From assembly GCA_945897185.1 (NCBI GenBank), contig CAMDFC010000001.1, positions 58,448 to 122,447 of the forward strand: DNA of 64,000 bases. Reading direction: 5' to 3'. Origin of the DNA: Chitinophaga pinensis (GTDB lineage Bacteria > Bacteroidota > Bacteroidia > Chitinophagales > Chitinophagaceae). The notes beneath the pieces were generated by a model. The model did not search any database, was not told the DNA's origin, and saw only the letters and a list, made by a program, of their open reading frames with translations. The translations under genes and the position numbers were made by a program. Shown here piece by piece: positions 37,976-48,234 of the stretch. The stretch's first letter is position 1; the number at the start of each line of letters is the position of its first letter.

Positions 37976-39163
37976 ATGATAAAAGTTTCATCAAGATTGG
38001 ACGGTATAGGTGAGTACTATTTCTCTTCTAAATTGAGAGAGATTGAGGAATTGAATAAAGCCGGTCATCAGGTTATCAACTTGGGTATTGGGAGTCCTGA
38101 TTTGCCTCCACACCCTTCAGTTATTGCAGCGCTGCATGAGGAGTCATCAAAAGCCAACACACATGCATACCAATCCTACAAGGGCACCCCAATTTTAAGA
38201 AATGCAATTGCGGCCTGGTATAAAAGATGGTATCATGTGGATGTAGATCCCAGTGCAGAAGTATTGCCATTGATTGGTAGTAAAGAAGGGATTATGCATA
38301 TCTGTATGACATTTTTAGAGGAAGGTGATGCTGCGTTGGTGCCAAACCCTGGCTACCCAACCTACACCAGTGCAGTCAAATTGTCTGGTGGTAAAGTATT
38401 GCCTTACGAATTACAAGAAAAAAACAATTGGCATCCTAATCTTGATGAGTGGAAAAAAACAATTGATGATCACCAAGCTTTGGGTAAAGGGAAAGTAAAA
38501 TTAATTTTCCTGAATTACCCGCACATGCCTACGGGACAATTGCCTGATGCCGACTTATTAAAAGAAATTGTAGCATTTGCAAAGACCGAACAAATTCTTT
38601 TGATTCACGATAATCCTTACAGCTTTATTTTAAATGAAGCTCCATTCAGTTTATTGTCTCTAGATGAAACAAAGGAAGTGGTGGTTGAACTGAACTCGCT
38701 TAGTAAGTCGCACAACATGGCAGGTTGGCGTATTGGAATGATCGTGGCTTCTGCATCTCATGTAGATGCCATCTTGAGGTTCAAGAGCAATATGGATTCT
38801 GGTATGTTTTTGCCGGTACAAATGGCTGCGGCAAAAGCATTGGAGCTGGATGCGTCTTGGCACAGTGAAGTAAATAGTGTCTACAAAGAGCGTAAAGAAA
38901 TTGCTTGTGAACTACTTGATTTACTTCATTGTACGTACTCAAAAAATCAGGTAGGTATGTTTGTTTGGGCAAAAATTCCGGATACGTATAAAACTGGTTT
39001 TGAATTAAGTGATGCGGTGTTATACAAAGCCAATGTGTTTATTACGCCTGGAGGAATTTTTGGAAATGCGGGTGATGGGTTTGTACGTATAAGTCTATGT
39101 AGCAAGAAGGAAGTTTTGTTGCAAGCTATTGAAAGAATAAAAAATAAGTTAGGATTCGCATAA
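37976..39163 (+). CDS. PLP-dependent class I/II aminotransferase
   Basis: VINLGIGSPDLPPHPSVI, YQSYKGTPILRNAIAAWY, NPGYPTY, LNSLSKSHNMAGWRIGM. Confidence 0.92.
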   Translation: MIKVSSRLDGIGEYYFSSKLREIEELNKAGHQVINLGIGSPDLPPHPSVIAALHEESSKANTHAYQSYKGTPILRNAIAAWYKRWYHVDVDPSAEVLPLIGSKEGIMHICMTFLEEGDAALVPNPGYPTYTSAVKLSGGKVLPYELQEKNNWHPNLDEWKKTIDDHQALGKGKVKLIFLNYPHMPTGQLPDADLLKEIVAFAKTEQILLIHDNPYSFILNEAPFSLLSLDETKEVVVELNSLSKSHNMAGWRIGMIVASASHVDAILRFKSNMDSGMFLPVQMAAAKALELDASWHSEVNSVYKERKEIACELLDLLHCTYSKNQVGMFVWAKIPDTYKTGFELSDAVLYKANVFITPGGIFGNAGDGFVRISLCSKKEVLLQAIERIKNKLGFA

Positions 39164-39181
39164 TCGTTAACAGAGGAACAG

Positions 39182-40027
39182 ATGAAAAAAAACTTTGCAA
39201 TTGTTGGTGTTGGATTAATTGGTGGGTCTTTTGCATTGAAATGCAAGGGCAAGGGACTGTCTCACAGGATTTATGGTGTTGATAATAACCCTACGCATTC
39301 AGTTCAAGCAATTGGACTTTCACTTGTAGATGAAATGACTGATTTGGAAACTGCAATTGCAAATGCCGATGTAGTTGTGATCTCTATTCCGGTGAATGCA
39401 CTTGCTGATTTGCTTCCAAAAATTTTAGACTTGGTAGATGAACAAGTGGTTATTGATATGGGATCAACAAAACGACATATTGGCGCTGTGGTAGAAGCAC
39501 ATCCAAAGCGGGGGAGGTTTGTAGCTGCTCACCCTATGTGGGGTACTGAATATTCTGGCCCAACTGCAGCAGTAGAAAATGCTTTTGAAAACAAGGCGGT
39601 CATCTTGTGCGATCTCGAAAAAACAGATGCTGATGCAGTTTCAATTGCTGAAGAAATTTTCACAACGATGCAGATGAGAATGATACAAATGAATGCAAAT
39701 GACCACGATCTTCATGCTGCTTACGTAAGTCATATTGCACACATCACTTCATTTGCCCTCGCTAACACTGTATTAGAAAAAGAAAAAGAGGACAACGCAA
39801 TTTTTGAAATGGCGAGTGCCGGATTTGAAAGCACGGTTCGTTTAGCAAAGAGTAATCCAGCGATGTGGACACCCATCTTGATGCACAACCGAGAAAATGT
39901 ACTGGATGTTTTGAATGAACATATTTCCCAACTTAAAAAATTCAAGTCTTGCCTTGAAAAAGAAAATTGGGAATACTTAAATGAATTAATGTCTAGCGCA
40001 AACCAAATCAAAAGAATTATTCAATAA
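39182..40027 (+). CDS. tyrA: Prephenate dehydrogenase
   Basis: FAIVGVGLIGGSFALKCK, DMGSTKRHIGAVVEAHPKRGRFVAAHPMWGTEYSGP, DHDLHAAYVSHIAHITSFALA. Confidence 0.93.
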   Translation: MKKNFAIVGVGLIGGSFALKCKGKGLSHRIYGVDNNPTHSVQAIGLSLVDEMTDLETAIANADVVVISIPVNALADLLPKILDLVDEQVVIDMGSTKRHIGAVVEAHPKRGRFVAAHPMWGTEYSGPTAAVENAFENKAVILCDLEKTDADAVSIAEEIFTTMQMRMIQMNANDHDLHAAYVSHIAHITSFALANTVLEKEKEDNAIFEMASAGFESTVRLAKSNPAMWTPILMHNRENVLDVLNEHISQLKKFKSCLEKENWEYLNELMSSANQIKRIIQ

Positions 40028-40060
40028 AATAACACACTCAAAATCTATTAATTTTATATC

Positions 40061-41152
40061 ATGGAAAATTTAGCCGCCTCACAAAAATCAGCCGTACAGA
40101 CTGCATGGGGAAAACGCCCCCTCATTATTTCTGGTCCTTGTAGTGCTGAAACCGAGGAGCAAGTAATTGAAACAGCTCAACGATTGGCCAAAACAGGCAT
40201 GGTAAACATGCTCAGGGCGGGTATCTGGAAACCAAGAACGAAACCGGGTATGTTTGAAGGTGTTGGTGCTAAAGGGTTGCCTTGGTTGCAACAAGCAAAA
40301 AAGTTGACTGGCTTGCCAACAACAGTTGAAGTAGCAACAGGTAAGCAAGTTGAGGATGCGCTCACGTTTGATGTTGATGTACTTTGGGTTGGCGCTAGAA
40401 CTACCGTGAATCCATTTAGTGTTCAAGAAGTGGCCGATGCCCTTCGTGGTGCAAACGTTCCTGTAATGATTAAAAACCCCATCAACCCAGATATAGAATT
40501 GTGGCAAGGTGCTGTAGAACGAATTTCTAGAGCGGGCATTAAAGAGATAGGATTGATTCACCGCGGTTTTTCATCCTATGGCAATACAGAATTTAGAAAT
40601 GCACCTATGTGGCATTTGGCCTTGGAAATGAAACGCAGAATGCCAGGGATGTTGATGGTAAACGACCCTTCGCATATTTGTGGCAGAAGAGATATTCTCC
40701 AATCTACAGCTCAAAGAGCAATAGACCTTGATTTTGACGGCTTGATGATTGAAAGCCATATTGACCCAGATAATGCATGGAGTGACGCAAAACAACAAAT
40801 TACACCAGAGCGATTGGGTGAAATGTTAGAAGCAATCAGTTGGAGAAATGAACATGTTCCTTCCCCTTCTTTTCATGCGGCTCTAGATAAATTGCGTGAA
40901 CAAATCAACCACATCGATGATGAATTAATGCAATTGATTTCTCAAAGAATGTTTATAGCAGAACAAATTGGGACTTACAAAAAAAACAACAACGTAACTA
41001 TTTTTCAGCAAAGCAGGTGGAATGAAGTGCTTGAAAAAGCAATGGCAAAAGCTTCAAGAATTGGGTTAAGCGAAGAATTTATCACACGCTATATGGATGC
41101 TATCCACATGGAAAGCATCAATAGGCAGAACCAGATCATGAATAACGACTAA
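40061..41152 (+). CDS. Bifunctional DAHP synthase/chorismate mutase
   Basis: LIISGPCSAETEEQV, LRAGIWKPRTKPGMFEGVG, NDPSHICGRRD; C-term LDKLREQINHIDDELMQLISQRMFIAEQIGTYKKNNNVTIFQQSRWNEV chorismate mutase. Confidence 0.94.
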   Translation: MENLAASQKSAVQTAWGKRPLIISGPCSAETEEQVIETAQRLAKTGMVNMLRAGIWKPRTKPGMFEGVGAKGLPWLQQAKKLTGLPTTVEVATGKQVEDALTFDVDVLWVGARTTVNPFSVQEVADALRGANVPVMIKNPINPDIELWQGAVERISRAGIKEIGLIHRGFSSYGNTEFRNAPMWHLALEMKRRMPGMLMVNDPSHICGRRDILQSTAQRAIDLDFDGLMIESHIDPDNAWSDAKQQITPERLGEMLEAISWRNEHVPSPSFHAALDKLREQINHIDDELMQLISQRMFIAEQIGTYKKNNNVTIFQQSRWNEVLEKAMAKASRIGLSEEFITRYMDAIHMESINRQNQIMNND

Positions 41153-41157
41153 TTTTT

Positions 41158-42201
41158 ATGATAAAAAAGACATACAAATTTTCAAGTGCTAACGTAGATG
41201 TATACTTTGCTGCAGCATTCAAACAGCTTAATAAAGTTATCGATCAAAAAAAAGCCATTCTCATCACTGATGAAAATGTGTTTAAAGCCCATAAGTCCAA
41301 GCTTAAAGGCTGGAATGTGATTACGCTAAAGGCGGGTGAGCAATTTAAAATACAACCAACAGCAGATGCTATCGTTGAGCAGCTGATTGCATTTCAGGCA
41401 GATCGATCATCCATTTTGGTTGGTGTTGGTGGTGGTGTAATTACTGATTTAACAGGATACGTTGCATCAATTTACATGCGTGGAATTCAATTTGGATTTG
41501 TTCCTACAAGTTTGTTAGCCATGGTGGATGCATCAATTGGAGGGAAAAATGGAGTTGATGTTGGCGAATACAAAAATATGGTTGGTGTAATCCGGCAGCC
41601 TTCTTTTTTATTTTACGATAGTGATTTTTTATCTACGTTGCCTGAACAAGAATGGTCAAATGGATTTGCTGAAATCATCAAACATGCTTCCATACTTGAC
41701 AGTGCTTTATTTGCGCGCTTAGCCAAAATGAATTTGGCTCAGCTGCAAGCGGATAAAAAACTACTGGATCTACTTATTCGAAAGAATGTGGAGATCAAGT
41801 CTTCAGTAGTAAAGAATGATGAATTTGAAAAAGGGGATAGAAGATTGTTGAATTTCGGACATACACTTGGGCATGCATTAGAAACTCAATATGAACTTTC
41901 ACACGGACAAGCAATTGCTTTGGGTATGGTTTTTGCTTGTTGGTTATCCAATAAATTATTGGGTTTTAAATCTGAATTAGATGTTGAACAGCTGTTGGTC
42001 CAATACGGATTGCCTACCCGTGCTGCTTTTGATGTGAATCGTGTTTTTGAAATATTTAAAATGGATAAAAAAAGGACTACAAAAAATATGCGCTTTGTCT
42101 TGCTTTCCGCCATTGGTAAAGGCCGCGTTGTTGAGTTGCCACTCACCGAATTAAAGAAACATTTGGTTGCGTTCAATCGATTAAACAAAACGCAAAAATG
42201 A
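41158..42201 (+). CDS. aroB: 3-dehydroquinate synthase
   Basis: LVGVGGGVITDLTGYVASIYMRGIQFGFVPTSLLAMVDASIGGKNGVDVGEYKNMVG, RRLLNFGHTLGHALE. Confidence 0.96.
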   Translation: MIKKTYKFSSANVDVYFAAAFKQLNKVIDQKKAILITDENVFKAHKSKLKGWNVITLKAGEQFKIQPTADAIVEQLIAFQADRSSILVGVGGGVITDLTGYVASIYMRGIQFGFVPTSLLAMVDASIGGKNGVDVGEYKNMVGVIRQPSFLFYDSDFLSTLPEQEWSNGFAEIIKHASILDSALFARLAKMNLAQLQADKKLLDLLIRKNVEIKSSVVKNDEFEKGDRRLLNFGHTLGHALETQYELSHGQAIALGMVFACWLSNKLLGFKSELDVEQLLVQYGLPTRAAFDVNRVFEIFKMDKKRTTKNMRFVLLSAIGKGRVVELPLTELKKHLVAFNRLNKTQK

Positions 42202-43478
42202 TTATAACAATACATCCTTCTTCGGTTCATGGAAGTATAAGAAGTCCGCGTTCTAAAAGCGACATGCAAAGGGCATGTGCAGCAGCATTGTTGCATAAGG
42301 GTACAACAACCATTCAAGATCCTGGCCGAAGCAACGACGATCTGGCAGCACTTGATGTAATAATCAAGTTAGGAGCATCTCTAAAAGATGAAGGTGATTT
42401 CATCACTATTTCCAGTAACGGTGTGAATCCAAAAAATAATCAAATTGATTGTGGAGAAAGTGGTTTGGGTATAAGGATGTTTACGCCCATTGCTGCTTTA
42501 TCTGCACTTCCACTTACCATTCAAGGAACAGGCTCTTTGGTTAGTCGTCCAATGGATTTTTTTGATCAAATCTTTCCTCAATTAGATATTTCGATAACAA
42601 CACGTGAAGGAAAACTTCCCTTGCAAGTAAAAGGCCCCTTGGTGCCTAAAGACATTCAGGTAGATGGCAGTTTAAGTTCTCAGTTTTTAACTGGTCTGTT
42701 GATGGCCTATTCAGCGAGCAATGCAACAGGGGTAACCATAACAGTACATGATTTAAAGAGTAAACCCTATATCGATCTTACCTTACGTGTGCTAAAAGAT
42801 TTCGGCATGAAACTACCCTTGGTCAACAACCATGAGCAATTTGAGTTTTCTGCAGAACAACACCAGCAGCCAGTTGGGAACATAAATTACAAGATTGAAG
42901 GTGATTGGAGTGGCGCTGCTTTTTTGTTTGTTGCTGGTGCCATTTCAAATCCCATTACGATTGAAGGCATGCGCTCAGATTCTGTTCAAGCCGATATTAA
43001 AATAGTAGAAGCAATTAGAGATGCAGGAGCTAACTTGACTTACCATGATGGAAAATACAGTGTTGGTCCTGCCCAACTCAAGGCTTTTGAATTTGATGCA
43101 ACAGAATGCCCAGATCTTTTCCCGCCTTTGGTTGCATTGGCATCCTATTGCGATGGAATTACAAGAATCAAGGGTGTCAATAGATTGGCACACAAGGAGA
43201 GCAACCGTGGATTATCTTTAAAGGATGTTTTTGGTAAGATGGGTATTCAGGTTGAATTGGATGAAAATTGGATGCTGGTGCATGGCGGTAAACAAGTACT
43301 TTCCGCACAAGTGCATTCACACCACGATCACCGAATTGCGATGGCAGCAGCAATAGCTGCCTTGGGGGCATCCGGACCAATCATTATTGAAGCAGCGGAG
43401 GCCATCAATAAATCATATCCTGAGTTTTATAACCACTTAAAAAGCCTAGGTGTTCAATTAGAAACAGAAACCAATTAA
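42198..43478 (+). CDS. aroA: 3-phosphoshikimate 1-carboxyvinyltransferase
   Basis: GSIRSPRSKSDMQRACAAALL, DCGESGLGIRMFTPIAAL, LSSQFLTGLLMA, HDHRIAMAAAIAALGA. Confidence 0.95.
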   Translation: MIITIHPSSVHGSIRSPRSKSDMQRACAAALLHKGTTTIQDPGRSNDDLAALDVIIKLGASLKDEGDFITISSNGVNPKNNQIDCGESGLGIRMFTPIAALSALPLTIQGTGSLVSRPMDFFDQIFPQLDISITTREGKLPLQVKGPLVPKDIQVDGSLSSQFLTGLLMAYSASNATGVTITVHDLKSKPYIDLTLRVLKDFGMKLPLVNNHEQFEFSAEQHQQPVGNINYKIEGDWSGAAFLFVAGAISNPITIEGMRSDSVQADIKIVEAIRDAGANLTYHDGKYSVGPAQLKAFEFDATECPDLFPPLVALASYCDGITRIKGVNRLAHKESNRGLSLKDVFGKMGIQVELDENWMLVHGGKQVLSAQVHSHHDHRIAMAAAIAALGASGPIIIEAAEAINKSYPEFYNHLKSLGVQLETETN

Positions 43479-43487
43479 ATTCGTAAC

Positions 43488-44483
43488 ATGAATCAGTTTG
43501 GCAAACTTTTTACAATCAGCATCTTTGGCGAATCACATGGTGAAAGTGTGGGTGTTGTTATTGATGGTTGTCCGGCTGGCATGCCCATCTCGGTAGAAGA
43601 TTTTATTGAGGACACTGAACGTAGAAAGGGAGGCATGCAAAAAGGGACTACCCCAAGGCAGGAAGAGGATCTTCCCTTGTTTAAGAGTGGTGTATTTAAT
43701 GGGAAAACAACAGGTGCACCATTGACCTTGCTTTTTGAAAATAAAAATACCCGCTCAGGTGATTATGAAAAACAAAGAGCAGTACCAAGACCAGGTCATG
43801 CTGATTTTGTAGCGAATAAAAAATTTGGAGGCTTTGAGGATTATAGAGGCGGCGGTCATTTTAGCGGTCGACTTACCCTATGTTTGGTGGCTGCAGGTGT
43901 AGTGGCAAAAAAAATGTTAGCGCCTTTAAAAATAGTTGCTACCATCACTGCCATCGGGGGAGAAACTGATGTTGAGCAAGGTTTGCAAAAAGCGATAACG
44001 AATAAAGATTCGGTTGGCGGTATTGTAGAATGTAGGGTAGCCAATTTGCCAATCGGACTTGGAGAACCATTTTTTGATTCAGTAGAATCACTCATTGCCC
44101 ATGCAGTTTTTGCCATACCCGCTGTTAGGGGAATTGAGTTTGGTACAGGTTTCAAGGCTGCTGATATGTTTGGGATAGACCACAATGATGCAATTGAAAA
44201 TGGCGATGGTAAAACAATCACCAATCATGCAGGTGGTATTGTTGGTGGAATTACGAACAGCAATGAATTGGTATTTAGAATTGCGATAAAACCTACTTCC
44301 TCTACCCCTAAGGAACAGCAGACATACAATTGGGAAACAGATCAAGTTGATGGTTTTGCAGTAAGGGGGAGACATGATTTGTGTATCGCCTTGCGCGTTC
44401 CTCCAGTATTGGAAGCAGTTACTGCCATAACATTAGCAGATCTGATGCTGCGCGAACAAAGAATTAAAAGAGTATATTCATAA
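43488..44483 (+). CDS. aroC: Chorismate synthase
   Basis: FTISIFGESHGESVGVVIDGCPAGM, RPGHADFVANKKFGGFEDYRGGGHFSGRLT, RGRHDLCIALRVPPVLEA. Confidence 0.97.
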   Translation: MNQFGKLFTISIFGESHGESVGVVIDGCPAGMPISVEDFIEDTERRKGGMQKGTTPRQEEDLPLFKSGVFNGKTTGAPLTLLFENKNTRSGDYEKQRAVPRPGHADFVANKKFGGFEDYRGGGHFSGRLTLCLVAAGVVAKKMLAPLKIVATITAIGGETDVEQGLQKAITNKDSVGGIVECRVANLPIGLGEPFFDSVESLIAHAVFAIPAVRGIEFGTGFKAADMFGIDHNDAIENGDGKTITNHAGGIVGGITNSNELVFRIAIKPTSSTPKEQQTYNWETDQVDGFAVRGRHDLCIALRVPPVLEAVTAITLADLMLREQRIKRVYS

Positions 44484-44487
44484 AATT

Positions 44488-44787
44488 ATGCCAATCATTT
44501 ACCATATTACTACTTCCTCCGCTTGGGATAAAGCAAAATTAGAGGGAGCTTATACTGCGCCATCATTAACAAATGAAGGTTTCATTCATTGCAGTCACGA
44601 AGAACAATTAGCGGATGTAAAGCAGCGTTATTACCAAGGGACTACAGATCTTGTATTGCTAACAATAAATACTGATTTACTGTCTAGTCAATTTATTTTT
44701 GAGTGGTCACCTTCCGTGCAAAATACCTTTCCGCATGTATACGGACCAATCGATTTAAGTGCAGTTGTGGATGTGAAATCCTATTAA
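44488..44787 (+). CDS. DUF952 domain protein
   Basis: YHITTSSAWDKAKLEGAYTAPSLTNEGFIHCSHEEQL...FPHVYGPIDLSAV. Confidence 0.85.
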   Translation: MPIIYHITTSSAWDKAKLEGAYTAPSLTNEGFIHCSHEEQLADVKQRYYQGTTDLVLLTINTDLLSSQFIFEWSPSVQNTFPHVYGPIDLSAVVDVKSY

Positions 44788-45635
44788 TTTATTCCTAATT
44801 CCTTACCGGCACATTTTCCACCCAACTCCAATACAAGATAGGGCTGTTCCATATCTCGTGCAATTGAAATGAATTCATTTACATCTGCAGTATTAAATGC
44901 AAACAGATCATAGTGGCAGGGAACAACAAAGGGGATCTTGCATTTTTTTGCAAGTGTAACTGCTTCTTTGGCATTTAGATTTCCAGCTACTTTTCTTGCA
45001 GGGTCATTGCCATTAATTGGTAATAAGGCAAGCTGTGGTTTAAAGTCTATGATTAATTCTTCTAAACCTTCATAGTATAAAGTATCTCCACTATGGTAAA
45101 TTTTATATGGACCAATTTGAATAAAATAGCCCAGGTATAAACATTGACCTTTTTCGTTTCTATCGATTCTGTTGTGTGAAGCAGGGATTGCTATGAAACT
45201 GAAATCACCTTCCGTATAATTTTCACCATCATTCAATCCAATTGGCTTTTGAAAATCCATTTTTAAACGGGTAGTCACAAATTCCCTATTGGCCTCTGGA
45301 ATGATTAATTTACATGCCGGGTTGTTCTTTAATATAGGGATAAGGGTCTCTGCATCTAAATGATCAGTATGGTTGTGGCTTGATGTCATAAAATCAATAG
45401 TGGGTAGCAAGGCAGGATCTATTACCAATTCACTGATACGCTCATGCGGTTTCTCCGTGTCTTTGTATTTTAGTGTCAACGAATCTGAAAGATAGGGGTC
45501 GATCAATAAGCGCTTGCCTTGGTATTGAATTAAATAACCGCTTTGTCCCAGCCACCAGATGTGCATATCGGTAGATGCTTCATGCTGAAGTATATCAGCT
45601 AAAAGAGATTTGTCTTTGCGTTGTGCTTTAATCAT
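44784..45635 (-). CDS. MBL-fold metallohydrolase (UlaG-like)
   Basis: WWLGQSGYLIQYQGKRLLIDPYLSDS, TSSHNHTDHLDAETL, YHSGDTLYYEGLEELI. Confidence 0.88.
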   Translation of the reverse strand: MIKAQRKDKSLLADILQHEASTDMHIWWLGQSGYLIQYQGKRLLIDPYLSDSLTLKYKDTEKPHERISELVIDPALLPTIDFMTSSHNHTDHLDAETLIPILKNNPACKLIIPEANREFVTTRLKMDFQKPIGLNDGENYTEGDFSFIAIPASHNRIDRNEKGQCLYLGYFIQIGPYKIYHSGDTLYYEGLEELIIDFKPQLALLPINGNDPARKVAGNLNAKEAVTLAKKCKIPFVVPCHYDLFAFNTADVNEFISIARDMEQPYLVLELGGKCAGKELGIN

Positions 45636-45639
45636 GGAC

Positions 45640-46659
45640 TTATCTCATTTGGCGAGCACCTTCAACCATATTTACCAGCTTTTGTTTCGCCGCCCATCTT
45701 GCAGTTTGGCTCAAACCACAATCTGGTGCAACAGAAAGTTTTTCTGCCGGCACAAATTGCAAGCATTTTTTGATGCGTTCTTTCACATCAGCAACAGTCT
45801 CAACATAATAGTTTTTTACATCGATGATGCCAACAGATACATCCATCTTTTCTGCGAAGTTGGCGAGCAGTTCGATTTCTGCAAATTCGCGATTGGCCAT
45901 TTCAATGTGAATTTCATCAACATTCAAATCAAGAAAATCTGGAAGCATCGGTTTTAGACTTCTATAACCAACTGGTCTTCCTTTGAAATTGCCAAAGCAA
46001 AGGTGTGTAGACAGTCTACATTTGCCCTGTATAGTTGAAACAGTATTGTTGAATATTTCTACAAATTTTTTCGTGTCTTCTTTGTAGGCATAACAACTCA
46101 TGGAGGGTTCATCCAAGGTAATCTCTGTGCAACCTGCTGCAATAAGGGCCTCCAATTCTTTTTTAATGATAGGGGTTAATGCAGCTGTGATTTCCCACCT
46201 GTCTTTGTATTGTTTGTTTGGCAACAATCTTCCACTTAAAGTATATGGACCAGGTAAGCTACATTTCAAAACAGGCCCTGCTGGTGCTAGTTTTTTTAAA
46301 CGAAGAAACTCTTTCACTGAACCTAATCCATTTGGTGCAACCAATTCATCCACGATGCTGTGTTTACCACGTTGATCATGTGCGGGGGGACCAAATTTTC
46401 TTGTCTCGTTATGGTTGGGTTGTATGCCTTTTATAAAGCCATAGAAAGAAAGATTAAAATCAAATCGGGTTTGTTCGCCATCAGTAATTACATCAAGTCC
46501 TGCATTTACTTGATCGTGAATTGCAGCAACAACTGCATCTTCTGCCATTTCTTCAATGTCTGCTGCGCCAAAGGCGGATAAATGTTGTGTAGAGAATTCT
46601 AACCATCCTGGAAAAGGGTAACTTCCTACTACAGTCGTTCTGATTGGAATGGGTTGCAT
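45640..46659 (-). CDS. MetE C-terminal-like (core-MetE-type) methyltransferase
   Basis: RTTVVGSYPFPGWLE, VITDGEQTRFDF, ITLDEPSMSCYA, LSTHLCFGNFKG, SVAPDCGLSQTARWAAKQKL; only the C-terminal catalytic module is present. Confidence 0.85.
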   Translation of the reverse strand: MQPIPIRTTVVGSYPFPGWLEFSTQHLSAFGAADIEEMAEDAVVAAIHDQVNAGLDVITDGEQTRFDFNLSFYGFIKGIQPNHNETRKFGPPAHDQRGKHSIVDELVAPNGLGSVKEFLRLKKLAPAGPVLKCSLPGPYTLSGRLLPNKQYKDRWEITAALTPIIKKELEALIAAGCTEITLDEPSMSCYAYKEDTKKFVEIFNNTVSTIQGKCRLSTHLCFGNFKGRPVGYRSLKPMLPDFLDLNVDEIHIEMANREFAEIELLANFAEKMDVSVGIIDVKNYYVETVADVKERIKKCLQFVPAEKLSVAPDCGLSQTARWAAKQKLVNMVEGARQMR

Positions 46660-46667
46660 AAGGGTAT

Positions 46668-47438
46668 TTAAAATTTATATAGTTGGGTTAATCTTATTGC
46701 ATGTTGGTCGTAAGCGGATTCAAATAACCGAACAGCTTCTTCCGCGCCTACCACATTTGCAGCCGAAAGAACAGTTGGTGGATGGCCAGCTTCAGTTAAT
46801 AGTGCGGCAACCCTGGCTTTGATTGAGTTGATGATCAATACACCTCCTAATGTTGAACCTGGAGCTACGGGTGTAGGGAGATTTTCAATGGCTATCATGG
46901 CATCTCCTATCGGAGCTCCTGTGTCAATGATAAGATCAGAGAAGTCACTTAGTTTTTTTCCATCTTCTCTTTTGCTTTTACTGGCCGCAGCGTGCTCTTT
47001 AGTTAGGATGCTAACTACTTTTATATTTTTCCTTTGAAACAAGTCCGCCATTTCAATAGGTACAATATTGGTCCCACCCGAAGAAATGATCAGGGCGGTA
47101 TCCTCTTCTTGTAATGTAAAATTTCTGAGAATTCTTTCTGCAAATCCAGATACGTTTTCTAAGAACATCGCCTGTCTTTGTCCATTGGCTCCTACAACAA
47201 GGTTGTGAAAGGTAAGCGACAGTTCAACTATGGGATTGAAGCCTGGGAAAGATCCATAGCGTGGCCACATTTCTTCTACCATAATGCGGCTATGGCCTGA
47301 GCCAAAGACATGCACCATTCTTCCTTCTAAAATTGTTTTTGAAAACCATTGGGCTGCTGTTTCAATTTCAGCTGATTGTGCCTCAATTACATCACAAATG
47401 GTTCTGCTTTTATCGATGTATTTTTTTATTTCATCCAT
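46668..47438 (-). CDS. SIS-domain sugar isomerase-like protein
   Basis: VHVFGSGHSRIMVEEMWPRYGSFPGFNPI, ALIISSGGTNIVPIEMA. Start at MDEIKKYIDKS. Confidence 0.85.
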   Translation of the reverse strand: MDEIKKYIDKSRTICDVIEAQSAEIETAAQWFSKTILEGRMVHVFGSGHSRIMVEEMWPRYGSFPGFNPIVELSLTFHNLVVGANGQRQAMFLENVSGFAERILRNFTLQEEDTALIISSGGTNIVPIEMADLFQRKNIKVVSILTKEHAAASKSKREDGKKLSDFSDLIIDTGAPIGDAMIAIENLPTPVAPGSTLGGVLIINSIKARVAALLTEAGHPPTVLSAANVVGAEEAVRLFESAYDQHAIRLTQLYKF

Positions 47439-47457
47439 TGTTAACGCTTTCAATTTG

Positions 47458-48234
47458 TTAGGCGTGCTGACCCTCTGAGACCGACCATCCTCCGTCAATA
47501 CAAATATTTTGTCCGGTTATAAAATTGGCTTGATCAGACAGCAATAAAGTTGCCATTGAAGATAAGTCATTTGCTTTTCCAATCCTTCCCCCGTCTAAGG
47601 GTTGTTTTGTTTTTATGTAGTCCATTATTGCTCTATTTTCTGTCGCTCTTTTAGACATGGGTGTTTCTACCAGTCCAGGTGAAATTACATTGATCCGAAT
47701 ATTTTCACTTGCATAATGAGCCGCAGCAGCAGTAGAAAGGCCTATGATGGCTGATTTTGCTGCCGCATACGCATGCGTTGAAAAAAAACTTGGAGCAGGG
47801 TGGCTGGCTAGAACAGATGCTAGATTTACAATAGCTCCTGCTTTTTTGTGATTTAAAAAATATTGAATGGCCGCTTTATTGGATAGCATTACTGATGTGG
47901 CATTGAGTTCAATTGTTTTTTCCCAGCCTTCCAAACTCATTTCATGCAACGGTCCGTCACCAAAAGATCTTCCGCTTCCTCCTGCCACATGAAAGAGTCC
48001 GTCAAAACCCTTATAAGTATCCGTACACATTTGAATGGCTTGAAGAATAGTTTCTTCTTTTCTTGCATCGGCATACAAGGTGGTTAAGCCTTCTATTGAT
48101 TCATTGTTTGATTCATTTTCTTGCTTGCCAATGCTTAGCACTTGTGCGCCTTCTTCAATAAATTTTTGTACTGCCATCCAGCCAATGCCTGAAGTGCCAC
48201 CAACAACAATTATTTTTTTATCGCGTAGTATCAC
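47458..48234 (-). CDS. SDR family oxidoreductase
   Basis: IIVVGGTSGIGWMAVQKF, LFHVAGGSGRSFGDGP, YAAAKSAIIGLSTAAA, NICIDGGWSVSEG. Confidence 0.9.
   Translation of the reverse strand: MILRDKKIIVVGGTSGIGWMAVQKFIEEGAQVLSIGKQENESNNESIEGLTTLYADARKEETILQAIQMCTDTYKGFDGLFHVAGGSGRSFGDGPLHEMSLEGWEKTIELNATSVMLSNKAAIQYFLNHKKAGAIVNLASVLASHPAPSFFSTHAYAAAKSAIIGLSTAAAAHYASENIRINVISPGLVETPMSKRATENRAIMDYIKTKQPLDGGRIGKANDLSSMATLLLSDQANFITGQNICIDGGWSVSEGQHA

Noticed and set aside
40088-40561. 157-aa minus-strand ORF
   Set aside because: Antisense to the DAHP synthase/chorismate mutase gene, Cys/Phe/Ser-rich shadow ORF.
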